From NCBI GenBank assembly GCA_017654935.2, contig CM065698.1, forward strand, positions 39,901,938-39,965,937: DNA of 64,000 nucleotides, read 5' to 3'. A model generated the notes under the pieces. It was given only the letters and a program-made list of their open reading frames with translations. It did no database searches and was not told where the DNA came from. This stretch comes from Phymorhynchus buccinoides (Eukaryota > Mollusca > Gastropoda > Neogastropoda > Raphitomidae). Made by a program: the position numbers and the translations under genes. This document shows, piece after piece, positions 47,885 to 58,384 of the stretch; within the stretch, counting starts at the first letter, position 1, and every line of letters begins with the position of its first letter.

Positions 47885-48115
47885 CCGAATCTGTGAAATT
47901 GCCGATTCCGCGGAATCGGCAGTAACTTTGCTGATTCCACGTAATCAGCAAATCGTTGCCTATCGGTTTCACGTATTGAGCAACGATTTGCCGAATCTGT
48001 GTAAAGGGTGTTTTTTCTTGCCTATTTCACGGAATAGGCAGCCGATTACGCGGAATGGGCAGCCGATTACGCGGAATCGGCAATTTCCGCTATTACACGT
48101 ATTCGGCAAATTTGA
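47885..48115. repeat. Tandem array of CGATTnCGCGGAATCG palindromes
   Basis: Includes the perfect 20-mer GCCGATTCCGCGGAATCGGC (47,901-47,920), GCTGATTCCACGTAATCAGC (47,930), a hairpin AAATCGTTG/CAACGATTT (47,950-47,989), TGCCTATT/AATAGGCA (48,019-48,040), GCCGATTACGCGGAATGGGC (48,041) and GCCGATTACGCGGAATCGGC (48,062-48,081). Centres are about 20-31 bases apart and share a TTnCRCGnAAT core. Confidence 0.75.
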
Positions 48116-48129
48116 ATTTCAGTAACTCT

Positions 48130-48669
48130 ATATCATTCAATTTCAATAAGTCAATATCATTTTCGCACTTGTGATTCGGCCAAATGTTTGTAGGATGAAT
48201 AAAATTTATAAGTTCATTTCAAACAGAGATCAACATTCAACATGAAATTTGAATGCTATGTAAAATACAAGTGTACGAATTGTACTAAAACTTGAAGCTA
48301 ACAGTAATCACACTGAGCCATTTCAGCATTCATAGCCACAATTCTACTTGAGTGAAGTTTGCCTTTACGTACTGTCTGTCCCACTCACCCTTTATCTCTC
48401 ACATAATGATAATACATGAGTTACTGTCTGAATCTTCTGTTTTATTTTATAACTTTTGATGGTTATATTCAATTACAGTGTATTTTGTGCTAGACAAATT
48501 GAACGGGGTAAATGTTAGTGAAAAGAAAGAAAAGAAAAACAAATTCAATAATAGTCACATACACAAACATTGAATCAAATAATTTCATTAAGGATGAAAA
48601 TCTTTTTAAAAAGCACATCACAGTCGCTATCTATCAGCACAAATGTTAATTCCATATTAAGGGAATGTT
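48130..48669. other. AT-rich spacer inside unit J
   Basis: No gene or repeat recognised. Confidence 0.4.
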
Positions 48670-49066
<397 letters not shown>

Positions 49067-49205
49067 TTTCCAAACGTACAAGTGTCAAACAAAGGAAATG
49101 GTAGTGATTGAAAAAGTCTGAATATAAAATGCAATAAACGAAACGGCACCGTGTGGCCCAGACCGCAACCGATCATGTGAAAATTCAGTGATGAGCCTAT
49201 TTGTT

Positions 49206-49295
49206 TTCACGCACGCACGCACGCACGCACACGCACACGCACACACACACACACACACACGCACGCACGCACGCACGCGCGCACGCACACGCACA

Positions 49296-49330
<35 letters not shown>
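49206..49330. repeat. (AC)/(ACGC) microsatellite
   Basis: Alternating CACG and CA blocks. Confidence 0.95.
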
Positions 49331-49333
<3 letters not shown>

Positions 49334-49831
49334 AAAGATGTAAAAAGGTATTCAATATCAGAGGGGCGTCTCTCAATATTTCATAGCCACATTTGTAAAT
49401 ATAGACGACACATAAACAAACACATACAGAACAAAACTCGAGACTTAATTAATGTCCAGCTGATTAAAAACAAAGAAAACAGCTGACAACGTCCAACAAT
49501 TCAGCATACCTCTCTTGGGATAAAGCAGAAACATTCTTATTTCTGTCAGAAATCATCTCCATCCACCGTCTATAAAACTCATCTTTACAATCATCTCTCG
49601 AGGTCACGTCTTCGCCCTCCATTCTTGTTTGTCAGTGGATCATGGAAGCGCACTGCTCAGCTAACATCAAAGCAAATGCGTGTGTGAATTGTGTAAATAG
49701 TTTCAGAAAAATAAACAAGACTACGGCACTTCTCGCCCTTCAACCGTGTGAGTGTATTGTTCCTGAGTGATTCTCGGCCTATGATCAACAATAATCAAGC
49801 CAAAGAGGTGCACTGCTCAAGTAACACCAAT
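49331..49831. other. Spacer with duplicated block
   Basis: Contains GCACTGCTCAGCTAACATCA (about 49,650) to GTTCCTGAGTGATTCTCGG, a roughly 150-bp unit repeated around element B at 49,809-49,831 plus 50,375-50,490. No gene. Confidence 0.6.
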
Positions 49832-50374
49832 TTAAAGGGGCACCCTGACCGATGAGTTTTGTCGTAAGAAACACCCTTTTACAGAGATTGCAACACTCAC
49901 TTTGCTCTGGTTTCCTATAAATCAAACTGTCTAATAGGCGATTCCTCCTTGGCGGAGGTGCTGGAAGTCAAATTATTTCATCCAAATAGAAGGCGTGTGC
50001 TGCTTCTTTTCGAATGGCCGCCAAATCGTTTGCACGACATTTTCGCAATACAAGCCTTTTTTTTCTTTTCTTTTTTAAAAATCTTATACAGTTGATCTAA
50101 AGGAGTTTTGCTCACAACAAAGGAAATAGCTTCATTTTTTTTTTTACTGCACTAAAAAAAAAAAAAACGCTTCAACCACAATGAGTGTTCTCCACCCACC
50201 CCATCCAAAATGGCTACTCTCTCCGGCATCTCCGCCAAGGAGGAATCGCCTTTTTGACAGCTTAATTTCTAGGAAACCAGAGCAAAGTGAGTGTTCCGAT
50301 CCTTGAAAAGGCTGTCTTTCTGGTGATCTCGACGTGTTTCTTGCACAAACTCATCCATTCGGTTGCCCCTTTAA
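49832..50374. mobile_element. Element B, full 543-bp palindromic copy with TTAA edges
   Basis: TTTAAAGGGGCACCCTGACC at the left and GGTTGCCCCTTTAAA at the right; arms pair over most of their length via GAGTTT/AAACTC, CACTTTGCTCTGGTTTCCTA, CGATTCCTCCTTGGCGGAGG. TTAA at both edges and the intact duplicated block at 49,640-49,780 show insertion. TTAA specificity suggests a piggyBac-like mobiliser, by family knowledge only. Confidence 0.8.
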
Positions 50375-50538
50375 ATATGTCATGTAAATTTTGTAAACAG
50401 TAAAAAAAATATATATATATCGATGGCGCTTCGTGCTTTTCAGCCGTATGAGCGCCTTGTTCCTGAGTGGTTCTCGACCAGTAAGTGCATGATGACAAGG
50501 TATCAAACCACTTGTAAAGGTAGGTACAACCGTACAAC

Positions 50539-50645
50539 CGTCAACATTCTATAACACATCAGATTCCCGTCAACATTCTATGACACATCAGATTCCTGTC
50601 AACATTCTATGACACATCAGATTCCCGTCAACATTCTATGATTGT
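50539..50645. repeat. 29-bp tandem repeat, 3.5 units
   Basis: CGTCAACATTCTATGACACA followed by TCAGATTCC, units starting 50,539, 50,568, 50,597 and 50,626. The CAACATTCTAT core is that of the unit J terminus. Confidence 0.85.
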
Positions 50646-50652
50646 GTCCATT

Positions 50653-50770
50653 GAATGTACACATTCTACAATTTCGCTGTAGAAAGTATACATTTTGTGT
50701 TTCATTTTCAACCAGTCGTAGAATGTATACATTCTACAATCTCATCATAGAATGTATACATTCTACGCGG
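50653..50770. repeat. Right array of TAGAATG palindromes
   Basis: GAATGTACACATTC, then GTAGAATGTATACATTCTAC (50,718-50,737, perfect) and TAGAATGTATACATTCTA (50,748-50,765, perfect). Confidence 0.8.
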
Positions 50771-50793
50771 GTCAACATTCTATACAACATATA

Positions 50794-51124
50794 CATGGCT
50801 TAACGAACACCACGCGCTTGTATGAAGCCCTACAAAGTGTGAAAGAATGCATGTCATCCCCTTGCCTCCCTTGACTTCTATCTGTCCATGTGCATAACAC
50901 AACAAGAGGAGGTGGACAGAGAACAGACAGATAGAGACAGAATTCACATGAACAATGATTCACACATGTCCAACCTGCTTCTCTGCAAACTTGGGTATCG
51001 CAAACGTCGGTTCCAGTTGCTGTAGAAACAAAATATAATTGAGTGGTTGCTGAAGTAAATTTGTGAATCCTGAACACACAATAAAAACGTAAACAGAGAA
51101 GGATTGGTGTTTGGTATATTATTC
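50794..51124. other. Spacer, no feature recognised
   Basis: Minus frame at 50,772-51,194 has no domain and runs through the SINE tail; not called. Confidence 0.4.
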
Positions 51125-51600
51125 TAGTCACAGAGACACATATCTGTGAAATTCGGGCTGCTCTCCCCCAGAGAGCGCGTCGACGCAATCGCAATGCCTT
51201 GTAGTGTTCTTTCTTTTTTCTTTTTTCTTTTTTTGGGGGGAGTGAACAGGGTGAGGTGGGGCAGACTTGGGAACACCCCCACCACCACCACCACCACCAC
51301 CACCTCTCTCTCTCTTTCTATTAATTAATTAAACGTGAGCCATCAATTTGGTCGTACCAGGCAGCAGGATTTCTCCCTGCTCTTATCGACTTTTAACTGT
51401 CGTGGGATTTTTACGTGCGTACAGCGCACGGGGTCAGGCTAGCTTAGTTTAAGTCCCCATCTGGTATATGAAGGACTCGACGCTCAGTTTTGATTTTCCT
51501 GTCAAACTAGAAAGAACGGGGCGAGACCGATTCGAACCCGGGTCACTCGCGCATTGAAATTGGCAGGCAAACGACTTAACCATTCTGCCGCCTGCCTTAC
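51125..51600 (-). mobile_element. tRNA-derived SINE
   Basis: Minus-strand head has an A-box-like CGGCAGAATGG (51,590-51,580) and a B box GGGTTCGAATC (51,539-51,529), spaced as in a tRNA gene. The body contains AAAATCCCACGACAGTTAAA, and the distal part (51,147-51,185) carries the TGAAATTCGGGCTGCTCTCC block also present at 58,407. (ACC)n and (CT)n sit inside at 51,280-51,318. Possibly two SINE pieces joined. Confidence 0.75.
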
Positions 51601-51677
51601 TGCTTGAGGTTTGTTGAAGAAAGCAGGAGCAGGTTTTGAAAATCAAAGTTTCAGAACCTGTTACTACCATAGAGAGT

Positions 51678-51895
51678 TAGGGGAAGACGGGGTAAAAAGC
51701 GCATGGGCGGGTAAGAAGCCCACCCCAATTATCTCATGAAATAAAGAACATTTCAGTCAAATTTGCCCATGAGACGAATGCTAGACATTAACGCTCGTCT
51801 CATGGGCAAAATGAGACTGAAATTTGCTTCATTTCATGAGATAATTGGGGTGGGCTTCTTACCCGCCCATGCGCTTTTTACCCCGTCTTCCCCTA
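51678..51895 (+). mobile_element. MITE A, full 218-bp copy
   Basis: TAGGGGAAGACGGGG to CCCCGTCTTCCCCTA; same length and orientation as 56-273. Followed immediately by a long G run. Confidence 0.93.
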
Positions 51896-51897
51896 AG

Positions 51898-51950
<53 letters not shown>
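51896..51950. repeat. Poly-G run (about 50 G)
   Basis: AGGGA then an unbroken G run to 51,950, abutting the end of MITE A. G-quadruplex-prone; length may be unreliable. Confidence 0.9.
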
Positions 51951-51951
<1 letters not shown>

Positions 51952-52884
51952 CAGGAACCCCGTGTTTGAAAACTACAATATCCTACAAAACCTAGATGTG
52001 TATTAGTATCTGTCTTTGAATATTGAAGGTCATAAATACGATTTGGGTTTACACAAATTAAGGGTGATCAGCATGGAGATAAAACGCGATATGCCCACTG
52101 GAAGAACACACCTGAATCAAAAGGAAAGACGACTGTGATTGTGAAGAAAGTAATGGCGGAAAAAAATATAAACTCGAGTGCGAAAGAAACGCAAATGAAA
52201 CCCGACATTTTCAAACGTTGCATTCAGTGCTTAACCTTCCATTTATAAATTTTATGATGAAGAAATATCGTAGCCATATGCCTGAACGTTTATGCAATAT
52301 AAGAAATATCAAACACATCATTGAAAATGTGCAGATGGGAGACCGTTTGAGATGGTACCTACCCCTTGAAGAGACCAATAGCACAGTGAGAGTGAGAGCT
52401 GAGGGGGCTCTGAAAACAAGTGCTCATAGTTTCAAAATCATTGGCGTTAGACCAGTATAACCATATATATTCGTGATCAGCATTAACAGGGGAATGCAGT
52501 GGAAGACATTTTGAAGGGGCCAATAGCACAGTGAGAGTGAGAGCCGAGGGGGCTCCGTAAATATGGACTACAGTGGGAGACATTTTGAAGTGCTATCCTG
52601 TCAACTGCTATGCTAAAGACCTGTGCCAGGGAAAAACGAAGCGGAGTGCGGGGCGTAGCAATCGCGGGGCGTTGCTGCTAGTATTACCGTAAAATTCACC
52701 GTGTGAGCGTGTCTCTGTGTCTTTGTCTGAAAACTGGTGGCTGTAGTATATTACAAAAACCAAAAACATTAGCAGCACAACCCAATAACCATAGGGGCCT
52801 ATATTAATTATTATCATCACTGGAGGAATACAGTGGGAGACATTCTGAGGAGGCCATGCGATGCAACGCACTCCAAAACCGGTG
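51951..52884. other. Non-coding DNA with repeated blocks and a possible Helitron-like end
   Basis: GCACAGTGAGAGTGAGAGC plus GAGGGGGCTC appears at 52,381 and 52,528; CAGTGG(G/A)AGACATT appears at 52,498, 52,570 and 52,828. GCGTAGCAATCGCGGGGCGT followed by TGCTGCTAGTA (52,653-52,683) could be a Helitron 3' hairpin plus CTAG end. An 80-codon frame at 52,218-52,460 has no recognised domain. Confidence 0.4.
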
Positions 52885-53190
52885 CCCATAGTTTCCTCTT
52901 CTTCTTCTTCTTCTGCGTTCCCAGGTCATATGGCCATAATGGGTATGTGTCCGGTTTTCAGATTTCACTGCTCTCCCTGCTGCGTACAGCCGACACATTC
53001 CGATTTCGGAGGAGCTCAAGGGAGAAAAGTTAGTTGGAAGATTTTTTTGAAAAAAGGCAGGAGAATGGGCCAATAAGTCAGAAAGATAGTAGATGAGAGA
53101 AAGCAAAGGGAAAAGGCAGAGTCAAAGAGAGTGGCAGATTAGAGGAAGTTACAAGCACAAAGGTGGGGGAACTATTTTTACGTAATGAGT
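52885..53190 (-). repeat. Dispersed repeat E (third locus)
   Basis: CTTCTTCTTCTTCTGCGTTC, CATATGGCCATAATGGG, CAGCCGACACATTCCGATTT, AAAGGCAGAGTCAAAGAGAG and GGCAGATTAGAGGAAGTTAC in E order. This copy lies outside the palindrome and is independent. Confidence 0.78.
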
Positions 53191-53480
53191 GGGGCGTAGC
53201 AATTAGTTCGTTGATAAAACATAGAGATAAGTTTAGTTTTAAAAGCTACATGTTCCTAAGTTGGAGTAGTTCGTTTGTTGTTGTTTTCAATTTGCCAGCA
53301 AAACAGCAAATTTAAGACAGTTTAAATGCATATCATCATCATCATCATTAGAGTAGCAAGCATTCGAGGCGTTCAATATTTTTTATAAAATTTTAAAAAA
53401 AGAACCCCAAAAGGCTTAAAATGGTGAATAAATCAATGATTATATGAACAAAGAAACGAATATATAAATCGCGAGGGAGG
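53191..53480. other. AT-rich spacer
   Basis: (CAT)n at 53,333-53,349. Nothing else recognised. Confidence 0.4.
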
Positions 53481-53535
53481 GGGAGTCACGCACGCACACA
53501 CACACGCACGCACACGCACGCACGCACGCACACGC

Positions 53536-53585
<50 letters not shown>

Positions 53586-53678
53586 AGAGAGAGAGAGAGA
53601 GAGAAACGAATGTATAAATCGGGAGGGCGGTCACACACACATACGCGCGCGCGCGCGCACGCACGCACACGCACACGC

Positions 53679-53728
<50 letters not shown>

Positions 53729-53735
53729 ATACACA
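53481..53735. repeat. Duplicated AC/GC microsatellite
   Basis: Two compound (ACGC)(AC) runs, each preceded by a GAAACGAAT(A/G)TATAAATCG block at 53,453 and 53,604, so the microsatellite and its flank were duplicated together. Confidence 0.9.
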
Positions 53736-54009
53736 CCATTACTTGAAGCGTAGGCAATCCCATGTCTATAATCTCTTTTCCAAACAGTTTAGTTAAGAAA
53801 TCCGCTTTAAAACAGGTGGCCTCTTTTCTCCCTCTGATGGTTTTCTAAAGGCAATAGATTCTCTCTCTCGTTGAAAATTTGATTCGGGTTAGTTTCTGCC
53901 CTTGTATCAAAATTCAATTTAACAATCTAAATAATATATCAAATGATTGCAGCAGCAGATTTGTTTTATTTTTATTCTCGAGCGAAGCTCAGAGAATATT
54001 GCAATCGAT

Positions 54010-54040
54010 CGCGTGCGTGCGTGCGTGCGTGCGCGCGCGC

Positions 54041-54103
<63 letters not shown>

Positions 54104-54120
54104 TGTCTGTCTGTCTGTCT
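54010..54120. repeat. (GTGC)(GT)(GTCT) microsatellite
   Basis: Successive GTGC, GCGC, (GT)n and (GTCT)n blocks. Confidence 0.95.
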
Positions 54121-54403
54121 GCAATCACGATAGCGTCTGAACTATTTGATAGATCTCGATAATACTTTGTTAGAAGATGGAAAACTACCTGCTTGTGCGC
54201 AAGTTCGAATATGGGGTTAGTCGGTGTTGTTTTGTACTTTAAAGAAATATGTTGTTAATAGGCCAAAGAAAGGCTGGTCAACTAACCACAGCTCCCCTAC
54301 TCCAACACAGCCCTCTATCATGGCCACCCACCGAGTCCCGTGTCATGTGACCAATGACCCGTTAATTTACATACCATCTCGTGATAATACTGAAAGTTCG
54401 TTC

Positions 54404-54500
54404 AACGTCCTCCGGCCTGGAACAGGCACATATGAGACATTAATAACGATGAAGATAGTGGGACGATCCTACTGCAATACCAGGAAAGTCCCGAAGGTTT
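54404..54500 (+). repeat. Dispersed repeat C (diverged copy)
   Basis: AACGTCCTCCGGCCTGGAAC...AGTGGGACGATCCT...CAATACCAGGAAAGTCCCG. Lacks the GGAGGCAATGCCCGGAGG block; closest to the copy at 56,985. Confidence 0.65.
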
Positions 54501-54571
54501 GCTTATTAATAATGAAGATGTATTGACTTAACATAACAAGCCACCCTGCTCCAAAATATGACCCTCTGCTG

Positions 54572-54789
54572 TAGGGGAAGACGGGGTAAAAAGCGCATGG
54601 GCGGGTAAGAAGCACACCCCAATTATCTCATGAAATGAAGCAAATTTCAGTCTCATTTTGCCCACGAGACGAGCGTTAATGTCTAGCATTCGTCTCATGG
54701 GCAAATTTGACTGAAATTTTCTTTATTTCATGAGATAATTGGGGTGGGCTTCTTACCCGCCCATGCGCTTTTTACCCCGTCTTCCCCTA
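54572..54789 (-). mobile_element. MITE A, full 218-bp copy
   Basis: Opposite orientation to 51,678: centre reads GAGCGTTAATGTCTAGCATT. TA at both edges; no longer target duplication seen. Confidence 0.93.
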
Positions 54790-54884
54790 TTCCAACATGT
54801 ATTTTCCTATGCAGCCAATACCTCCATTTTCTTTCGAAAACAAACCCTCCCTTCCCCCTTTTCGTCAACTCTTTCCTTATTTCC

Positions 54885-55413
54885 TTAAAGGTGTTCTTTG
54901 CAAGACGTCGAGATCACCAGAAAGACGGCCTTTTCAAGGATCGGAACACTCACTTTGCTCTGGTTTCCTAGAAATTAAACCATCAAAACGGCGATTCCTC
55001 CTTGGCGGAGATGCCGGAGAGAGTAGCCATTTTGGATGGGGTGGGTGGAGGTCACTCATTGTGGTTGAAGCGTTTTCTTTTTTTTTGTAGTGCAGTAAAA
55101 AAAAAAAAAAAGAAGGAGCTATTTCCTTTGTTGTGAGCGAAACTCCTTTAGATAAACTGCATAAAATAAAAATAAAATTTAAAGGCTTGTATTGAAACGA
55201 TTTGGCGGCCATTACAAAAGAGACGGCACACGCCTTCTCTTTGGGTGAAAGAATTTGACTTCCAGCACCTCCGCCAAGGACGAATCGCCGATTTGACGGT
55301 TTGATTTATAGGAAACCAGAGCAAAGTGAGTGTTGCAATCTCTGTAAAGGGTGTTTTCCTGGTGATCTCGACGTGTTTCTTACAAAAACTCATCCATCAG
55401 GGTGCCCCTTTAA
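54885..55413. mobile_element. Element B, 529-bp palindromic copy
   Basis: TTAA at 54,885-54,888 and 55,410-55,413. Left tip degraded (AAGGTGTTCTTTGCAAGACG), right tip intact (CTCATCCATCAGGGTGCCCC). Arms pair through GGCGATTCCTCCTTGGCGGA and its inverse. Confidence 0.8.
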
Positions 55414-55560
55414 CCCAATCACCAACGGAAAATGATTCAGTTTCAGTCTCCACGTTTCATATTAAAATCAAATTCTTTTCAACCGGAAATAGCAAGATGC
55501 GTTCATGATTGCTTTGCTGTCCGCAGTAAATGATTACGAGAGTATCTTTTTTATGCTTAC

Positions 55561-55746
55561 TAGGGGAAGATCTGCTGTAATTTTGAAGCCTTCCCCTTAT
55601 TCATGAAATGGCGACCAACTTCTATTTTGCCCAGAAGTAAATGTAGACACTAACGCTCGTCTGTGACCAAAGGAGAAGAAATTTGAAGGAAACATGAGAT
55701 AATTGGAGTGGGCAAAACCCGCCCATGCGCTTTTTACCCCGTCTTC
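55561..55746. mobile_element. Scrambled MITE A derivative
   Basis: Begins TAGGGGAAGATCTGC and ends CGCTTTTTACCCCGTCTTC, but the middle alternates MITE A words (TTCATGAAAT, GACACTAACGCTCGTCT, CATGAGATAATTGGAGTGGG) with words from the following unit at 55,786-55,870 (GGCGACCAACTTCTATTT, CAGAAGTAAATGTA, GGAGAAGAAA). Confidence 0.6.
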
Positions 55747-55932
55747 AGGAGCCTTTATCTGATCTTAGTTTGTGTTCTTCTTCTTCTGTGGTGGCGACCA
55801 ACTTCTATTTACAGAAGTAAATGTACGCACTCTTGGGTGTTTAAAGGAGAAGAAAGAAGGAAACAAGTTTAAACAAAACAAAAAGAAACAAAAATGGGTA
55901 AGGTCAAAAACGATGTGAACCCCCCCCCCCCC

Positions 55933-56210
55933 CCTACCTTTCTCGGTTAATTGTATTTTTCCGTTATTGCCTTTCTTACCATACATAAAGCTGTATTTTA
56001 GGAACATTTTTAGCTAATAATCTTTTTGGGGCTAACCCTAACCCTAACCCTAACCCAGCCCCCACCGTAGGGTTAGGTTTAGGGCTAGGGTTAGGGCTAG
56101 GGTTAGTATTCCAAAAAGGTAATTAGCTAAAAATTATCCTAAAATACAGCTTTATGTATGGTAAGAAAGCAAAAACGGAAAAATACAATTAACCGAGAAA
56201 TGCATGAGGG
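55933..56210. repeat. Inverted repeat with telomeric (CCCTAA)n/(TTAGGG)n core
   Basis: Arms TTTCTCGGTTAATTGTATTT...CATACATAAAGCTGTATTTT and the inverse end; the centre is CCTAACCCTAACCCTAACCC, AGCCCCCACCGTA, then GGGTTAGGTTTAGGGCTAGG. Head-to-head telomere-type repeats in an about 278-bp palindrome. Confidence 0.85.
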
Positions 56211-56223
56211 GTGGCACATCTTC

Positions 56224-56428
56224 TAGGGGAAGACGGGGTAAAAAGCGCATGGCGGGTAAGAAGCCCACCCAATTATTTCATGAAATAAAGAAAATTTCAG
56301 TCAAATTTACCCATGTGCTAGACATTAACGCTTTCTCATGGGCCAAATGAGACTGAAATTTGCTTCATTTCATGAGATAATTGTGGGCTTCTTACCCGCC
56401 CATGCGCTTTTTACCCCGTCTTCCCCTA
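56224..56428 (+). mobile_element. MITE A, 205-bp copy with small deletions
   Basis: Starts TAGGGGAAGACGGGG, ends CCGTCTTCCCCTA; lost bases in GCATGGCGGG, CCCACCCAATT and around the central CATGTGCTAGAC. Confidence 0.9.
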
Positions 56429-56984
56429 CCTTTACCCAAAAATGCTTCAGGAGCCTGCAGTTCTTAGTTCAGCTCTTCCTTGTCAGTTGTTGAAGCTATT
56501 CACTTATTATTCTTGTTGTTTAGTGAAGCAGATTTAAGTTTAATTTAAAAACAGAAACAAAACAAAGCAAAAACGTGTGAACCGTAGACCTTTTCGCAGT
56601 ATCCAGGCTAGACCAATCGGGCTACCGTAGCGGTCCCCGGGGGCAAACCCCGACCGGCACAGCTCCTGCTCTTCATTTACCACTACTTTTAAACGGCCCC
56701 TAATCCCTAATTTATTCTTTTTCGGTGGATGAGAGCTCTGCGGATGCAGGCTCTATCTGAGGTGGCGCTGCAACCTGGCTTCGAAGGAATCCAAGGATGG
56801 ATTGTCACCAACTTTACCCTGTGCTTTTTGTTTTCTTTTCTTTTGTGGTATGTGTTTACCACATCTGTGTCAATAATCCCTTTGATGGCTTTACGACAAA
56901 GAAAAGAGTTTGAGTTTGAGTTTCCTTATGATCAGGACTTGGACAATTCACTTATTATTAAACCTCTGTGAAGAAATTCTGCTT
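56429..56984. other. Spacer with E fragment and LINE-like tail
   Basis: 56,585-56,695 is repeat E (CAGTATCCAGGCTAGACC, CGGTCCCCGGGGGCAAACCC). 56,885-56,930 ends in AAAGAGTTTGAGTTTGAGTT, a short tandem tail like those of non-LTR insertions. Confidence 0.5.
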
Positions 56985-57184
56985 AACGTCCTCCGGTCTG
57001 GAACAGACACACATGGGCGGACACTAGTAGATACAAAGATGGTGGGAACGATCCTGGAGGCAATGCCCGGAGGCAGTGCAACACCAGGAAAGTCCCGAAT
57101 ATGTAACAATACAGATGTGTATACTGGTTCCTCTAGCTGTGACCAAGGAACTGCTAATTTACATACAGTCCCGTGGGAGTCACA
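56985..57184 (+). repeat. Dispersed repeat C (diverged copy 2)
   Basis: ACGTCCTCCGGTCTGGAACA, GGTGGGAACGATCCTGGAGG, CAATGCCCGGAGGCAGTG, CCAGGAAAGTCCCG, then GCTAATTTACATACAGTCCC, which in the 54,404 copy precedes rather than follows the core. Confidence 0.7.
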
Positions 57185-57214
57185 CCGTCTCTACTTGGGA
57201 AAACTACTACGGCT

Positions 57215-57290
57215 CTACTATTAGTAACGATAGCGGCCCTGTTCAAAATACCAAAATGGCCCTACAACAACCAAAACGGCCCCGCTGTTT
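57215..57290. repeat. Degenerate element F motif cluster
   Basis: AGCGGCCCT, AAAATGGCCCT and AAAACGGCCCC within 50 bases, spaced about 26 and 22 bases: a relic of the AAAACGGCCC array of element F. Confidence 0.5.
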
Positions 57291-57296
57291 AGAAAA

Positions 57297-57445
57297 TAGG
57301 GGAAGACGGGGTTTGCCCATGAGACGAATGCTAGACATTAACGCTCGTCTCATGGGCAAAATGAGACTGAAATTTGCTTCATTTCATGAGATAATTGGGG
57401 TGGGCTTCTTACCCGCCCATGCGCTTTTTACCCCGTCTTCCCCTA
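57297..57445 (+). mobile_element. MITE A internal deletion, 149 bp
   Basis: TAGGGGAAGACGGGG joins directly to TTTGCCCATGAGACGAATGC; about 69 bp of the left arm is gone, the right arm is complete. A second CCCCCGTCTTCCC tip follows at 57,447. Confidence 0.9.
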
Positions 57446-58384
57446 CCCCCGTCTTCCCAGGTAGCGTATGGGGGTATTTTTTGTTTGTTTGCTTCTCTTA
57501 CCCTGGCTTACAGACTCCAGGGATCATCCCAACAGCCAAAGCGCTTGAACTCTATGGTACAAATGCACCAGCTAGGGATGAGAACATTACGTGTGTGACC
57601 GTTTTGATTACCCCGCCACGTGAGCAGCCACACTCCGACTTCGGAGGAGGATGGGGGTATCAAAATTAATAAATTTCAGAAAAATATCACTGACTTCTCA
57701 ATATTTAGTGATGAATCCTCTGCTCTCTGGATCTCCCCATGTGCCACAAGACGCATTTTCACTTCCAATGTTGTGTAAAATAAATAGATCTAGACTAAAA
57801 AATCAGTCTGTTTATTATCCTTTTGAAGGAAATATTTTGTGCAACGATAAAAATACAGTAAACTAAGACATGTGTATGGTTGAAGGTAAAACAACAACAC
57901 TTATGGCTCCAACCCACCTGCGTGCGCATCTCGACCATTCCAACGGAAGTGTCGCCATCTTAGTCCTTATTTGTGTGTAAACAAAGTGAAAATGTTATCT
58001 AAATGTGTAAAGAAAACATCCAGATGTTATAAATACAGTTTAGATTAAGTTTCGAATTGGAACAGCCAAATACGCAGCATCGATCTGGCATTTTTCAAAA
58101 AAAGGTAAGGACTAAGATGGCGGTCTCCCATAATATGGCGCTCCTTGTGGCCGGATATGACGACACGTGGGTACCAGCAATACTTATCGATAAGCATCAC
58201 GCATACATAAGTATAAGCTTATACTTGCGTGCGCATACACAAACGGTCATTCATCATACATACTTACATAATTATATCATATAGGCCCTACAAATGCATT
58301 CATACCCTAACAGTAACACATGCTTGTGCAAACTCAATGCATTCATGAAAATAGACATTAAAAAAACCACTTGGTACTTTTATA
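57446..58384. other. Spacer, no gene recognised
   Basis: AT-rich with short unremarkable frames. Confidence 0.4.

Noticed and set aside
51527..51600. Functional tRNA gene
   Set aside because: A and B boxes exist, but the acceptor and anticodon stems do not pair well and a SINE body follows.
52218..52460. 80-codon frame
   Set aside because: No domain, and its second half is the repeated GCACAGTGAGAGTGAGAGC block.
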